Below, in pieces: positions 1-10,857 of a stretch of DNA of 64,000 nucleotides (position 1 is its first letter; every line of letters starts with the position of its first letter). The notes beneath the pieces are model-generated. The model was given only the letters and a program-made list of their open reading frames with translations. It ran no database searches and had not been told where the DNA came from. Both the position numbers and the translations under genes were made by a program. The stretch is from Diploptera punctata (taxonomy: Eukaryota > Arthropoda > Insecta > Blattodea > Blaberidae): assembly GCA_030220185.1 (NCBI GenBank), contig JASPKZ010009899.1:50277-114276 (forward strand). Direction: 5' to 3'.

Positions 1-239
1 TATTAATTAAATTATTGTATTTGCTTTGGCAATACACCAAATTTTTAGGGATTATGGACTCAGTCTTCGTCCCCTTGCCAGTTTTTTGTGAGGCTGATTG
101 GCAACACAGTAGCTGCAATACCAGCTGCATTCTGTGTTGTCCATCTTGTTTTCTTTTTGACTTTTGACATACATGAATAAACCGTAACAAAGTGGTACAA
201 TGTCAGCTGGAGTTTATGGTCATTTGTACATGAGCTCTT

Positions 240-290
240 CGTATATTTTCCAGTCATTCCCTATATAATTCACCTTCATTTTCTTGATAA
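240..290 (-). mobile_element. Short LINE 3' scrap
   Basis: The run 'ttttccagtcattccctatataattcacctt' (cited in part) matches the LINE C-terminal region at 9908-9940, which encodes YTGNDWK on the minus strand. Only about 50 bases are recognisable. Confidence 0.35.
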
Positions 291-296
291 GCAGAT

Positions 297-625
297 TGGT
301 TATTTTAATAAAGGAAATAGAAAAACTAGAAAAACTTAAGGAGTTCACTGTTTGGGGAAAAAACCATATTCAAAAATCTAAGGAAGAAAAAAAAATGAAT
401 TTTGAAATTCTGGGAAAGTTGATTTGATTGGGAGGTTCATCGGCCCACCAGCAGATGGAATAAGAAGCAGTGCTCCCGGATGACAGAACATTGATCCTGT
501 AATTACTGATTATGTAACCACAAGATTATGAAACTGGTCTAATTAGAAGACAGGTTATGAGATGAGGTTAAAAGAATTTTATTTTAAATTAAATCTCATA
601 ATGATGTTTCCTATAATAGTTCAAG
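297..625 (+). mobile_element. PLE 3' end, 5'-truncated
   Basis: In pieces this reads EKLEKLKEFTVWGKNHIQKS, then KKMNFEILGK, the tail of the Penelope-like GIY-YIG ORF, interrupted by stops. It is followed by a hammerhead-like core (CTGATTA at 506-512, GAAA at 530-533) with one core base changed, and the terminal string 'ttatgagatgaggttaaaag'. Close relatives lie at 13245-13560 and 13740-16262. Confidence 0.7.
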
Positions 626-1468
626 ATAAATTCTTATTCAAATTAAAACAATTCAACAAATCTATTAACATTTCTTAAAATAATTTGGAATTGTGAATTA
701 GCAAGGAGAAATTCATCCACACACACACAGACTAACATTGTAATTATATATTATGAAAATACAATAGGAAGTGACATTATGAGGTTCTCTTAATAAATAA
801 GTTTGGTCTGACTTTATCTTACCTCCAATTAATCACCTAGTTGTTAAATAACGAAGCATGTGTATACTCAAGTAGTCGTATACATTTTCCTTAATAAATT
901 GGAAGGTGTTAATGCATCTATCGGCTGTGTACCATTATGTAAGTTTCAAGAAAAATGTGTTTAAAGTTTAAGTCAATTTTCACTATTTATTGTAGCGCCA
1001 AACTAACAATACTGGATATTGCAAGTTATTTTTCTTGTTTGACAGTTATGCATAAACAATCTAAGAGTGGGAACATTTGGCGCTTAGTTGCATGATGCAA
1101 AATTTAGATTAGCGTTTATGAAGATCTGGTTTCATAGCCATTTGTTGCAGAACATAAAATCTCTTTATATTTTTTCTTTAATAATAAGGCTATATTTACA
1201 GATTTGGCACTAAAAGTGTGTATACCCTTACTTCATGAGCTAGTGCAACAGATGGCATAAAAATACCAATTTTTTAAAAATGGTTCTTAGCCAGATTATG
1301 CATTACATTTATCCAATGAAAAAAATTTGAAACTCAGTTATAGTTAAATTTGTTTGCTTTGTAAGGAAATAAGACATAAATTGGATGGAAAAATGGTTTA
1401 AATTAATTTTACATTGACGGGAATTGACAGCATATATGAGAGAAAAATTTGAATTTAGATTGGATCTC

Positions 1469-1560
1469 GCCCATATAGCTCAGTCGATATAACTTTGGCC
1501 TAGAAAGCCAATGGGTTTGAGTCCCAGTCTGATCATATAATTTTTCTCTTCAAGTATAAA
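1469..1560 (+). repeat. SINE-B copy, degenerate tRNA head
   Basis: A box-A-like 'tagctcagtcgata' and a box-B-like 'gggtttgagtcccag' are followed by the family tail 'tttttctcttcaa'. It is upstream of the composite SINE at 1582. Several base changes mark it as old. Confidence 0.6.
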
Positions 1561-1581
1561 ATATAATGTTACTTAATTGAA

Positions 1582-1924
1582 AATCAATGGTAAAGAGAAA
1601 AATTTTTTTGCCTGAACCGGGAATCGAACCCCGAAACTTTAGCTTTGCCGTGCTAATGCTCTGACCACTGAGCTAATCCAGGCTTCATTCCCATCTAAGC
1701 AGAAATAGAGTAAGGTGAAGGAAGGATTTCTGCTTCGATGGGAATGAAGCCTGGATTAGCTCAGTGGTCAGAGCATTAGCACGGAAAGCTAAAGGTTCGG
1801 GGTTCGATTCCTGGTTCAGGCAAAAATTTTTCTCTTTACCATTGATTTATAATAATTTCATTGTGTTCATTAATTTGCTTATTTCTATGATAGTAATAGC
1901 TTCAGCTTCTCAATATTAATTTAA
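1582..1924 (+). repeat. SINE-A composite: inverted partial copy plus full unit, one TSD
   Basis: A minus-strand tRNA-headed copy (1582 to about 1700) is joined head-to-head to a plus copy (about 1735-1924). The arms pair almost perfectly across a spacer of about 35 bases. Plus box A is TAGCTCAGTGG and box B is GGTTCGATTCC. A perfect 13-bp direct repeat, TTACTTAATTGAA, flanks the whole composite (1569-1581 and 1925-1937), so it looks like a single insertion event. Confidence 0.8.
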
Positions 1925-2064
1925 TTACTTAATTGAATTAATGGTAGAAATTTTCACGACTCACCTTATATTTATAGATGTCTTGAATACTAGTTTCCAT
2001 ATGTTATATATCATCATCAATTCTTTCTAACTTATATGAAGATTATTTAATTGAATTGGACAAA

Positions 2065-2330
2065 TTTTTACATTTTACCTCATAAAAATATGTATTTCTC
2101 ACCTGACTAGTTTTGAAGACAATCACCTCCATCATCAGTTAAACTCCGATTGTTTGAAATTGAGTTGGAGTATTGGTGATGATGGAGACGATTGCCTTCA
2201 AAACTGGTTAGTTGAGAAATACATATTTTTTATTACATGAGGAATAAAAAATATCTGATTCAATTATATAATATTGATAATAATTTGTCTTATAGTGTTA
2301 CCTTGCATTAGAATTTTTATTAAAATTGAA
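2065..2330. mobile_element. PLE terminal-repeat palindrome with degenerate hammerheads
   Basis: Inverted arms contain 'ttacctcataaaaatatgta' and its partner, with 'tttctcacctgactag' opposite 'ctggttagttgagaa'. The left arm read on the minus strand has CTGATGA (2132-2138) but AAAA (2111-2114) instead of GAAA. The same family recurs at 63166-63330, including the flanking 'tctgattcaatta'. No coding sequence remains. Confidence 0.65.
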
Positions 2331-2479
2331 ATTAAATTCAAAATACTGATACTAAGTTTTCCATTCTACTTCTGTGGCTAAAAATTACAATAGGAAGTAC
2401 TCAAAAAAATGCTTGAACATGATATAGAAAATCTTAAATAAAAACACCATCTACTAATTTAGGTATCTTTTAATTTCAG

Positions 2480-2678
2480 AGATCTTAGCAGCATCACGAG
2501 TTTGAAGCAGGTTATATTGAATTCATTTTCACCTCCTTCAGAAGAAGTGAAGTCGGCAGCGTCATACACATTAGGAAGTGTTGCTGTAGGAAACTTACCT
2601 CAGTATCTGCCATTTGTATTACAAGAGATAGAAGCACAGCCCAAGAGACAGTACCTTCTCCTACACTCACTTAAAGAG
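2480..2678 (+). CDS. CAND1: CAND1 coding exon a (sixth from last)
   Basis: CAND1 is a HEAT-repeat solenoid that wraps the cullin-RBX1 scaffold and exchanges substrate receptors of SCF-type ubiquitin ligases. This exon starts after a TTTCAG acceptor with one base of a split codon, then reads 66 codons and ends before a GTAAAA donor (phase 1 in, phase 0 out). Recognisable conserved blocks are [26 protein letters not shown] and [13 protein letters not shown], which match animal CAND1 at about two thirds of the way along the protein. The frame stays open for a few codons into the intron, so the true end is set by the donor and by continuity with the next exon, which starts IITCQSS. Earlier exons lie to the left of the window. 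Confidence 0.95.
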
Positions 2679-2759
2679 GTAAAACTATTCAAGTATAATA
2701 AGTTATTTATATCAAATAATAATAGGTAGTGCCATTTATTCTTTCTTGTTCCTCATATC

Positions 2760-3185
2760 TTCTTTTGAATGATTGAATCCTGGAGAAAAGCCTCCACCCA
2801 TTTCGTTCATTCCACTTCTTTTCCTCCATTTCATTCTAATCTATTCTTCTTCTTTCAATGTCCTTCATAACTTGTTCCTCCCATTTATATCTTGACCGAC
2901 CTCTTGCTCTCTTCTCTTGCTTTCTATATTCTAGTGCTTATCTTGGTAACATCCCAGTATTCGTCTTATTTACATGACTATGCCATCTTATTATCTTCTT
3001 TTTCACCCTGCATTCAAACCAGATTCAAGTTTTCTCTTCTTACTGTGTTCTGAAATTTGTCTTTATAGTTTTTCCTAACATACATCTTAATCATCTTTCT
3101 TTGTTGTAGTCAAGATTTCAGCCCCATACAACAATGATACATTGTGTTTTTACAATAAAATTATTAGTTATATCCTTATATTTGA
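2760..3185 (-). mobile_element. LINE fragment, C-terminal end of reverse transcriptase ORF
   Basis: With a few stops, the minus strand reads LLYGAEILTTTKK, IIRWHSHVNKTNTGMLP and RARGRSRYKWEEQVMKDIER. This order (LYG.E, W.HV, GR.R..W.......) is typical of the C-terminal end of insect LINE RT ORFs. The copy is non-functional and sits in CAND1 intron a-b, antisense. Confidence 0.75.
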
Positions 3186-3335
3186 AATCCTTATTCGATG
3201 GGAGATCTTCAATTAATAAAATCCCTCTTCATAGTATTCATCAGTTTCATGATGTGTTGTTGTAATTTTGACAAGACCATACTTCAATGCAGTAACTAAA
3301 TATTTAATCAAAATCAAAGTGGGAGGTAACACTAA

Positions 3336-3899
3336 GGGTCGAATGTTTGAACGCATTAGACAGTAAAAGGCGTTCTCTGCTGATAAAGTTTTATTCAAAC
3401 ACATTTTTCTTACTCAGAAATCTATTCACGCGGTAATAATTGTAAGCTACCTGACAAGGTACCTTAAGATCGTAGCTCAAGATATAAACTTATGTGAAAA
3501 TCCCGAAGGGAACCGATGGTAACCGATGTAGTTTGAAACTTATCCAAGATGTCGGACCTTGAAGACTTCGATCATGTTTTCGGTATACGCGGAGAAGAGG
3601 AATTTGATAGAGTCTACCAAAGAATTCAACTGGAAGAACAGGAGAATGGCGTAATATTGCACGTCGCAGACATGTTTGTATACAGTATTATTTGCGGGAT
3701 GCAAGCATAAATGCATTCCTCTATAGCAGACGAAAATAACGGAAGTGGTTTTATCGCTAAGAATTCTGGGTAATTCGTTGCTAATATTACGAAAATGTCA
3801 ACATTTATGCATGACCGGTAAGGCGGCCGTTAATTCGATCTCAGCTCACCAGTGATTGGAAGTAATTTGAGTAGAGACTAATGTATTTGCATACGACCC
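3336..3899 (+). mobile_element. PIF/Harbinger-like non-autonomous element, copy 1
   Basis: Its ends are GGGTCGAATG...CGCATTAG and the imperfect inverse CTAATGTATTTGCATACGACCC, flanked by a 3-bp TAA duplication (3333-3335 and 3900-3902), the target typical of PIF/Harbinger. Inside, from 3549, a short ORF starts MSDLEDFDHVFGIRGEEEFD and soon decays. The same element occurs on the minus strand at 7714-8295 and 46096-46769. The superfamily call rests on TSD and terminal bases, not on a transposase. Confidence 0.6.
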
Positions 3900-3934
3900 T
3901 AAGAGGTATTTATATTAATGAATGAGTTGGAAAA

Positions 3935-4200
3935 AATGCTTTAACATCTCATCTCATAAAGTTGCATGTCTTCATGATACCGGTTTCAAAAGTATAATTT
4001 TACTTCCATCTTCAGTCAGTTTGACCTGAAGATGGAAGTAAACCTACATCTGGTAATTAACACGATCTGGTGTTAACAGTGAAATTTCGACAGTTGGAGT
4101 CTGACAGAAGATGGAAGTAAAATTATACTTTTGAAACCGATATCATGAAGACATGCAACTTTGAGGCGAGATGTTAAAAGTATTTTCTCCAACTCAATCA
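3935..4200. mobile_element. PLE terminal inverted pair with hammerheads
   Basis: Arms of about 90 bases (about 3938-4025 and 4108-4190) carry 'gcatgtcttcatgatac' and its complement and end in 'aacatct(c/g)'. The left arm holds an intact minus-strand hammerhead core. The right arm has a C-to-A-type change in the first core block (CAGAAGA for CTGAAGA) and a weakened stem III. No coding sequence is left. Confidence 0.7.
3970..4021 (-). ncRNA. Hammerhead ribozyme motif (PLE type), intact core
   Basis: Read on the minus strand: CTGAAGA (4009-4015), stem II GGAAGTA..TACTTTT-like, GAAA (3984-3987), short stem III CC/GG and cleavage step T-A, with stem I TGA/TCA. Prediction from motif only. Confidence 0.6.
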
Positions 4201-4726
4201 TTAACTAATTTTTTTTTTTAATTTATCCTTCAATGAGAAGTGTTCAATGAATAATAAAATTGTCATTAACTAAATATTTATCATAATAGGCAGCATATTG
4301 TCTCCTGTAATATTTAATCTAGTATTTTATAAAATATATATACAGTCAATATGCCCATTTCACCAATTAATGTTTTAAAATGTATATATATTTTAATATT
4401 TTATCACCAAGAATATCACTTGTGTATTAAATAGTATTTTATAGTTTTTAACCGTACATTATATTACAATGAATGTCTTGTGTATAAACATGAAACAGGA
4501 AATTGATTGAGTGATAAAATTATACATACTAAGGTATTTGGTTTTGTAGACAATTAGGGCAAATAATAAAAATAGGTATAAATTCTAACACGAAGTAACA
4601 GTATGAGCCATATTATCAATATAGGCAGGTGAGAAATGCATATTTTTATGAGTTGAGATGTAAGGATATAATATTAATATTATATAATATTAATGAAAAT
4701 ACCGTTGGAAGAAAATTTAAACAGAC

Positions 4727-5135
4727 TATTTAACTCATGCCCCAAATGGGAGTCAATGACCAATCACGTTTCAATGATTTCTGTTTTACAACCAATCAGA
4801 GTCGTGTTTCACCAAATATTTATCAGTGTTATAATTACCATATTAAAGAAAGCTCCTCCTTACAATATTGCGTTCCTTTGGCAATAAATAGTATGATCTG
4901 GTTGCAGTGTGATAAACAAAAGAAGCAGTAGAAGCATATCTATCGTTTCTCATTTGTTTTCAAACATCGCCGTTTACATTAAATATATAAATATTTTAAA
5001 ATAACTATAGTTAAATAATGATTTGTGAGTAAACAGCTTAATTTTATTCGTTAAATAGTCCTAACAAATGCCACTCTTGATTTCCAAATTCTCTAGATAA
5101 ATTGGAAATCACTCGTGGCATTACTTATGATAACA
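4727..5135 (+). repeat. Dispersed repeat with paired CCAAT boxes, copy 1
   Basis: It shares 'gtcaatgaccaatcac', 'acaaccaatcac/gag' and later 'tttggcaataaata' and 'ttggaaatcactc' with 54285-54820 in the same order. Two ACCAATCA motifs about 40 bases apart resemble a promoter or LTR fragment. The class is unknown. Confidence 0.5.
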
Positions 5136-5139
5136 CAAG

Positions 5140-6655
5140 TAAACAATACTGTGAGGTAATAATATTATAAGGAGAGAATTAGAAATATACCCCTCATTTC
5201 ATAAATTAAACTTTATTTCCTGCACATGTTTCAGAGACCATTGCCCCTATTTTTGTGAAATTTCTGCCTCATGGAAGGAAGGATGATGTTTAATTTAAAT
5301 GTGTACATGAGTTTCATCATCATCATCTTCTTCATACAAAGCTCTACAGACCAACAAAATGAACACAACAAACATTGTCATTTTATAATATTGAGAATTG
5401 TAAATTTGTGTAGAGGTGTCAAATTTCCAAAACTTAATATTATTAAAGCAACCTCATAGTGTTACTTCCTAAAAATGTTAATTTCATTCAGTTCTATCTG
5501 TGACATGCACCTTCCACTTTAATTTTTCTTTTAAAGTGACTCTTTTTTTCTAATTACCAGTGGCTGCTGGTGGATTGAGAATGTTGGGTGTCACTGATGT
5601 AGATTTAGTTACATACAGTACTCATAAATGAGGTATCTAGAAGCCAATGGTGTTAAGTGAACTTTTTTTTATCAATGCACCTAATGTCAAACTTAATGGC
5701 TTGGAGTGCTAGTTATATGGAGGACAAGGGATGTAAAATATAAAATGTATGGGTTAAAGAAGAATTTTGATGTTTGGATGAGGTGTGACGATCATATAAA
5801 GTAGGATTTATTTCCTCGTTGAGATGCACAATGCTGTAGGTGACATATGAAGGAGGTTAGATGTTGGTTGTAGCAGGTTCTCGTTGTGGGAGTCCTGGGT
5901 TCAACTTAACTTTGCCTCAGCTTTAGTTTCCCTTCAGGAGAACGTAGGGAAGATTTAAAATAGGTTATCATTCGAAATAAAAAAAATCACAAATTAACTT
6001 TAAATAAAGTCTTGGTATTTTATTTACCAATCAAGTTATTTTGATGCTTACGAAACTTGTATTTTGACACTTATTTTTCAGTTAATACTGAAAACGGTTA
6101 TTAAATTCTAATTATCACCACTATTATGATGACCCAACTGTCATATATAAAATTACTTTAAAATTCTTTATATTGCGAACTGAAATTAGCTACGCATATG
6201 TTTAAATGCATGTGGAGTCACACAATACACTTTTTATTCAACTATGAATAAAAATTATATTCATTTTGACAAAATCATGGATGACTGTTTCTATGCACAT
6301 CCCATCGCCATGATATCTTGTAGAAGACTCTCCAGATTCAGAAATATCTCATTCCCACAATCCTTCATTTCAAATTATGACATTCAAATCTGATTGCTCC
6401 AAACCAGGCTTGTAAGTACTATTGGTTGACTCATATCCCAGTTATCCAATCTCTTTAAATTTAATGTCAGTTGATATTTTAAAACTCCTTTGAAATTCTT
6501 AACTGATTCTATAATTATTTAGAACCGCAAAATTATTCTCACAATCAATTAGTTACTATAATATGAATTTCTTAATATTCATACTATAAAATATTAAATT
6601 GTTTCCATTGAATATAAAAATTAAAATATTAAGAATATATGCTAAATAAATTAAT
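5140..6655. other. CAND1 intron sequence, nothing recognised
   Basis: AT-rich intronic sequence. The 62- and 79-residue ORFs have no recognisable similarity; the second overlaps the SINE-C head. I see no repeat shared with elsewhere in the window. Confidence 0.6.
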
Positions 6656-6663
6656 TAAGTCAG

Positions 6664-7010
6664 GGACCACCGCTGTAGTCTCGAGGTAGCGTGCTGCCTT
6701 GTCACGCAGTGGGCCCGGGTTCAATCCCCGGTCGGGGCAGTTTTTCTGGGTGAGGTTTTTATCGGGGCTTTTCCTCACCTATAAGACAAATGTCAGGAAA
6801 ACTTTAAGGCCCAAACGGTCCCCGAAATCATATGGCCATCATCCATATCATTATCATCCTTACCATTATCATTATCATCATCATCCTTCACCGGTGTGGA
6901 AAGCAACGGGAAGTTACCACACCTACACAATTCCCTAGTAAAGCTGCAAGCATAGCATGAAAATGCTATGATTGCAGTGAAGGACCTGCCTTCGGGAAGA
7001 ATTACTGTGG
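6664..7010 (+). repeat. SINE-C (tRNA head, histidine-codon-rich microsatellite body), copy 1
   Basis: The tRNA-like head 'gtagtctcgaggtagcgtgc' with box B GGTTCAATCCC is followed by a conserved body: 'gtgaggtttttatcggggc', an (ATC/TTA)n tract, and 'cctagtaaagctgcaagcat'. A second copy lies on the minus strand at 63463-63766 with the same parts in the same order. Confidence 0.8.
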
Positions 7011-7068
7011 ATTGTTAAGTATGGGTAAATATCCGGCTTTAGGGTGCTGAGTTCATAATAGAGTATAT

Positions 7069-7118
7069 GGTTGGTTGGTATCTAATGTCGAGCACTTGAT
7101 AATGAAATCATTCGCTCT
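7069..7118 (-). mobile_element. 50-bp LINE insertion (extreme 5' truncation) with 13-bp TSD
   Basis: This is identical in sequence to the 3' end of the RNase-H LINE at 16125-16179, inverted: it starts 'ggttggttggtatctaatgt' and ends 'cattcgctct'. It is flanked by perfect 13-bp repeats TAATAGAGTATAT (7056-7068 and 7119-7131). Confidence 0.85.
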
Positions 7119-7138
7119 TAATAGAGTATATTAAATGT

Positions 7139-7610
7139 GATATTTGAAAAGACAAATATACACTCAGACTGGGATTTGAGCCCAGGACCTTTCACTTTCT
7201 ATGTAAATGCTGTACCTGAGCATTCCAATTTAAACACAAGTTTTTCTCTTATACACTGTTAATTCCCGAGCGCCAAATGCTACGAACCATAACTCGATCA
7301 TGCAAATGGCAGCTTCTTTATTAAGAAGACCTTTATGGGAATTTTACATTACATTATAAAGCCAGTACAGCCTCTTTCAATGTTTTTATTATTCATTTAA
7401 TACATCTCAATGAAGGATAAATTATATTTGAAAAGAGAAATTTATGCTCAGACAGGGGTTTGAACCCAGGACCTTTTACTTTCTTTGCGAATGCTCTACC
7501 AACTAAGCTACCTGAGCACTTCAATCTAAATGCAAATTTTCTCTTATACACTGTTAATTCCCGAATGCAAAATGCTATTAACCGTTGCTCGAGGGTATTA
7601 ACTTTTTATC
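7139..7610 (-). repeat. SINE-B tandem pair, minus strand
   Basis: Two head-to-tail minus copies of the tRNA-headed SINE-B start near 7145 and 7432 (period about 287). Each has inverse box B and A ('gtttgaacccagg', 'ctaccaactaagcta'). The inter-unit spacer is the same 'gaagacctttatgggaattt' segment that links tandem units at 21518-22009. Confidence 0.75.
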
Positions 7611-7713
7611 ATGTCCACGAAGGACCAAGTTAGAAGTGCCACATAGTTATAGAATATCTATTATTGCAGACAGAATTTTGTGATTTTTTGTCACAGTTTC
7701 AGTGTGAGTCATA

Positions 7714-8295
7714 GGGCCGCATGCAAATACATTAGTCTCTACTCAAATTACTTCCAATCACTGGTGAGCAAGTGCAAAGATCGAATTAGCTACCCACTAA
7801 CTGGTCATGCATGAAAGTTGTCATTTTCGTAATATTGGCAAGAAATTACCCAGAATTCTCAGCGATAAAACCACTTCCGTTATTTTTGTCTGCTACAGAG
7901 GAACACATTTACGCTTGCATCCCGCAAATAATACCGTATACAACAACGTCTGCATCGTGCAATATTACACCGATTCTCCTGTTCTTCCAGTTGAATTCTT
8001 TGGTAGACTCTATCAAATTCCTCTTCTCCGCATATACCGAAAACATGATCGAAGTCCTCAAGGTCCGACATCTTGGATAAAGCGGCAAGGTTTCAAACTA
8101 CATCGGTTCCCTTCGGGATTCTCACGATAAGTTTCTATCTTAAGCTATGATCTTAAGTTACCTCGTCAGGTAGCTTACGAATTTCAACAATTATTATCTC
8201 ATGAATAGATTTCTGAGTAAGCAAAATCGTATTAGGATAAAACTTTCTCAGCAGAGAACGCCTTTTACGGTCTAATGCATTCAAGGATTCGACCC
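7714..8295 (-). mobile_element. PIF/Harbinger-like element, copy 2
   Basis: This is an inverted copy of the element at 3336-3899. It starts GGGCCGCATGCAAATACATT and ends ATGCATTCAAGGATTCGACCC. The minus strand encodes MSDLEDFDHVFGICGEEEFD and RVYQRIQLEEQENR before decaying. The flanks (ATA / CTA) do not give a clean TSD. The 107- and 89-codon plus-strand ORFs are shadows. Confidence 0.6.
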
Positions 8296-8429
8296 CTAAT
8301 AGAGTATTCATATGCATTGTGAAATTGCTAATGTTAGCTTACTATCAGATGGAAATCATATGTTCACAGAAAATATATTGAGAGAAGTGAGATTGTTATG
8401 ATACTAAAGTATAGTTTTGTTTGATGCAG

Positions 8430-8687
8430 ATTATCACTTGTCAGTCCTCGACACCTGGTGGAGTTCAGTTACTACAACCATTTGTGCCTGCCATCTGGCA
8501 GCAGTTGTTTCGACACTGCGAATGTGGAGAGGAAGGCACAAGGAACGTGGTAGCAGAGTGCCTGGGGAAACTCACACTTATTGATCCTGCCAGCTTACTG
8601 CCAAGGTTACAGGAATCTCTAGTCTCAGATTCAGCTCTTATGAGAACTACTGTTGTCACCGCTGTTAAATTCACCATCTCAGATCAG
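8430..8687 (+). CDS. CAND1: CAND1 coding exon b
   Basis: The exon has 86 complete codons between a TGCAG acceptor and a GTAACT donor (phase 0 on both sides). Conserved CAND1 HEAT-repeat sequence includes HCECGEEGTRNVVAECLG, KLTLIDPASLLPRL and VVTAVKFTISDQ. It follows exon a after a 5.75 kb intron that holds a SINE, a Harbinger-like element and a PLE inverted pair. The in-frame ATG at 8421 is intronic and is not a start codon. The short open frame on the opposite strand is a shadow. Confidence 0.96.
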
Positions 8688-9224
8688 GTAACTGCCATAT
8701 CAACTCTCGTGTAAAATGAAATCTAGTGGAATGCAGAGCTGCCAAATGTTCACTAGTTTGAGTCCTCATGAGTGATGAAATTTTCTCATTGGTCAGCCAG
8801 TGAATGGAATTGGTATCCATCCAGAATCATGAGGAATTTGGGTAGCTATGATAAATAGTGTCTTCAGGTTGAGAAAATCAACATAACCAGCTGTGTCACC
8901 CCTATACAAGGTGAATGATCATTGAAGTCCTTAATGAATACATGTGGATGTGAGGCTAGCAGCTGTGTGATAAGTTAGGGACCTTTCTGGCATGTGGAAT
9001 GGGAATTATATGGCATAAGCTATGCATTTCATGGTAAATTCCATTTTTATATTATTTATAAAAAATGTTTTAGCTTTTTTTATCTTTTTGGTAATTTCTT
9101 CCTTTATTCTTCCATTTGACTCTGCTTAAATATTTAAATTTTCTTATATAAGAGCCACTTCAAAAACAATGGGTTTTTTTTGTAATTTGAATTTGGAGGG
9201 TAAGAGACCCCTAACCCCCCCTTG

Positions 9225-9790
9225 AAGTATGTGAGAATATGTAATATATAATAATAAAAAATGTCAACAGTTGTGTCAAATTCATATTTTTCAGGGTTGC
9301 TAATCTGAATGGTGACAGTACCAAGGACTTTTAAGACTCAGTCTAATCCTAGCACCCCTCTAAGGGAGGTGAGAAGAGGTGAAAAATGAAATGTCTAATT
9401 TGACCAAGATGAATATCAAATACATTTGGTGGATGGGAATTACAATGTATATAGAGAAAGATTTGCGTTTAGATCGGTACTTGCTCAGGTAGCTCAGTTG
9501 GTAGAGCACTTGGTCTAGAGAACCAAGGGTCCCGGGTTCAAGTCCCGGTCTGAGCGTATAATTTTTCTCTTCAAATATGATCAAATACATAGTTTTCGGA
9601 GTTGCTAAGCTGATTGGTGATAGTTCTAATGACATTTAAGCCAAATTTTAAACTCTAGCACTCCTGAAGGGTGTGAAATAATTTGAAAATTAAAATATCA
9701 AAAATTATATTAGTGTTGATCAAAACCATAGTTTTCTGGGTAGATTTGCTAACTGATGACAAGAAGATTGGGTTAAATAAATACCTGGAC
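9225..9790 (+). repeat. About 130-bp period repeat, split by a SINE
   Basis: Successive units share 'catagttttcggagttgcta', 'ctgattggtga' and 'cctg/aaggg.gtga'. The same unit is tandemly repeated at 45455-46095. The SINE-B at 9426-9579 interrupts it. Confidence 0.6.
9426..9579 (+). repeat. SINE-B single copy with 11-bp TSD
   Basis: The tRNA head 'tagctcagttggtagagc' and box B GGTTCAAGTCCC are followed by 'tttttctcttcaaatatg'. Flanking ATCAAATACAT is duplicated at 9415-9425 and 9580-9590. The SINE is inserted in a 130-bp repeat unit. The head can be folded as a tRNA, but loop bases differ between copies. Confidence 0.85.
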
Positions 9791-9829
9791 CATGCTGGGT
9801 AATCAGGAAGTATTTAACTAACGAACTAA

Positions 9830-10552
9830 CTCACTGGCACTATCGAACCTGTAGGTTCATGCCATGCGGACATAAGCTCTCTATACAACCGTATCCTGAG
9901 CTAATGTTTTCCAATCATTCCCTGTATAATCTACTTCCCTCAAATCATAATTAATGTTATTCTCCCACCTCATTCTTGGTCTACCAACTGGTTTTCCTAC
10001 AAGAAGCTTCCATGCACATCTTTCATTCCCCATTTGTGCCACATGTCCTGCCCATCACAGTCTACGAGACTTAACTGTTCTTATTATAACTGGCATCCTG
10101 TAAAGACCATGTAGTTCACTATATTATAGTCTTCCCCATTCACCTGTCTGTTCATCTCCCTTTGGTCCAAAAATTTCCTAAGAACTTTGTTCTCAAATAC
10201 TAGTAATCTCCTTTTCTCCCTTAAAGTAAGAGTCCATGTTTTGCATCCATATAATATAACTGGTAGAATAATAGTTTTATATATTTTCAGCTTAACATTT
10301 TTTGAAAGGAGTTGGGACATCAAGAGTCCCTGTAATGCACAATAGCACCCATTTCCAGAATTGAGCCTATGTTTAATTTCTTTATGCATCTCATTCCTAT
10401 TTGTGATAATTGTTCCTGGGTATTTGAATTCAGCCTCAGGAAGTATACATATATCATTTCCAAATTCTTTAAATACCATTCCATTCTTTTTAAATTGGTG
10501 CTTCATTATTTGCATTCACATCTTCCTATCTTCATTAATATGTTAGTTTGAT
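9830..10552 (-). mobile_element. LINE fragment, RT C-terminal domain and 3' end
   Basis: The minus strand has a 143-codon open stretch (10084-10515) with FKYPGTIITNRNEMHKEIKH, RLNSGNGCYCALQGLL, KLKIYKTIILPVILYGCKTW and LRVFENKVLRKFL-like text. Beyond a break come WAGHVAQMGNERCAWKLLVG and KPVGRPRMRWENNINYDL. This is the thumb and C-terminal part of a widespread insect LINE RT. It lacks the catalytic core and lies antisense in CAND1 intron b-c. A scrap of its 3' end recurs at 19125-19200. Confidence 0.85.
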
Positions 10553-10576
10553 TTGTGATGTTTTTATTTGTTACAG

Positions 10577-10765
10577 CCTCAAGCAATTGATCCTCTTCTC
10601 CGACAAAGTATTGGTGAGTTTCTGAGAACTTTGCAGGATCCTGACTTGAATGTGCGACGAGTAGCTCTAGTTGCATTTAATTCAGCTGCACATAACAAGC
10701 CATCACTAGTGCGAGACTTGCTAGACTCAGTGCTACCACAGTTATACAGTGAAACCGAAGTTAGG
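10577..10765 (+). CDS. CAND1: CAND1 coding exon c
   Basis: The exon has 63 codons between a TTACAG acceptor and a GTAAGT donor (phase 0 on both sides). It contains the CAND1 signatures [17 protein letters not shown] and [19 protein letters not shown] and ends ..SETEVR, joining directly to [10 protein letters not shown] in exon d. The intron before it (8688-10576) is the shortest here at 1.9 kb, and carries a 130-bp-type repeat with a nested SINE and an antisense LINE fragment. Confidence 0.96.
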
Positions 10766-10857
10766 GTAAGTTCAAAAGCAATTGGTCATGTGTGTGTGTA
10801 AAGAGAAATGTCTCCATCCAAGAATCACAAAATATGAGTTACTACAAAATATACTGA

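Noticed and set aside
60..257. 65-codon minus ORF at the left edge
   Set aside because: No recognisable domain and no splice context; the adjoining bases match a LINE end.
7807..8130. 107-codon and 89-codon plus-strand ORFs
   Set aside because: They are antisense or alternate readings of a Harbinger-like repeat whose conserved mini-ORF is on the other strand.
8421..8429. ATG at 8421 as a CAND1 start codon
   Set aside because: It lies before the splice acceptor; conserved CAND1 sequence continues from the previous exon in phase.
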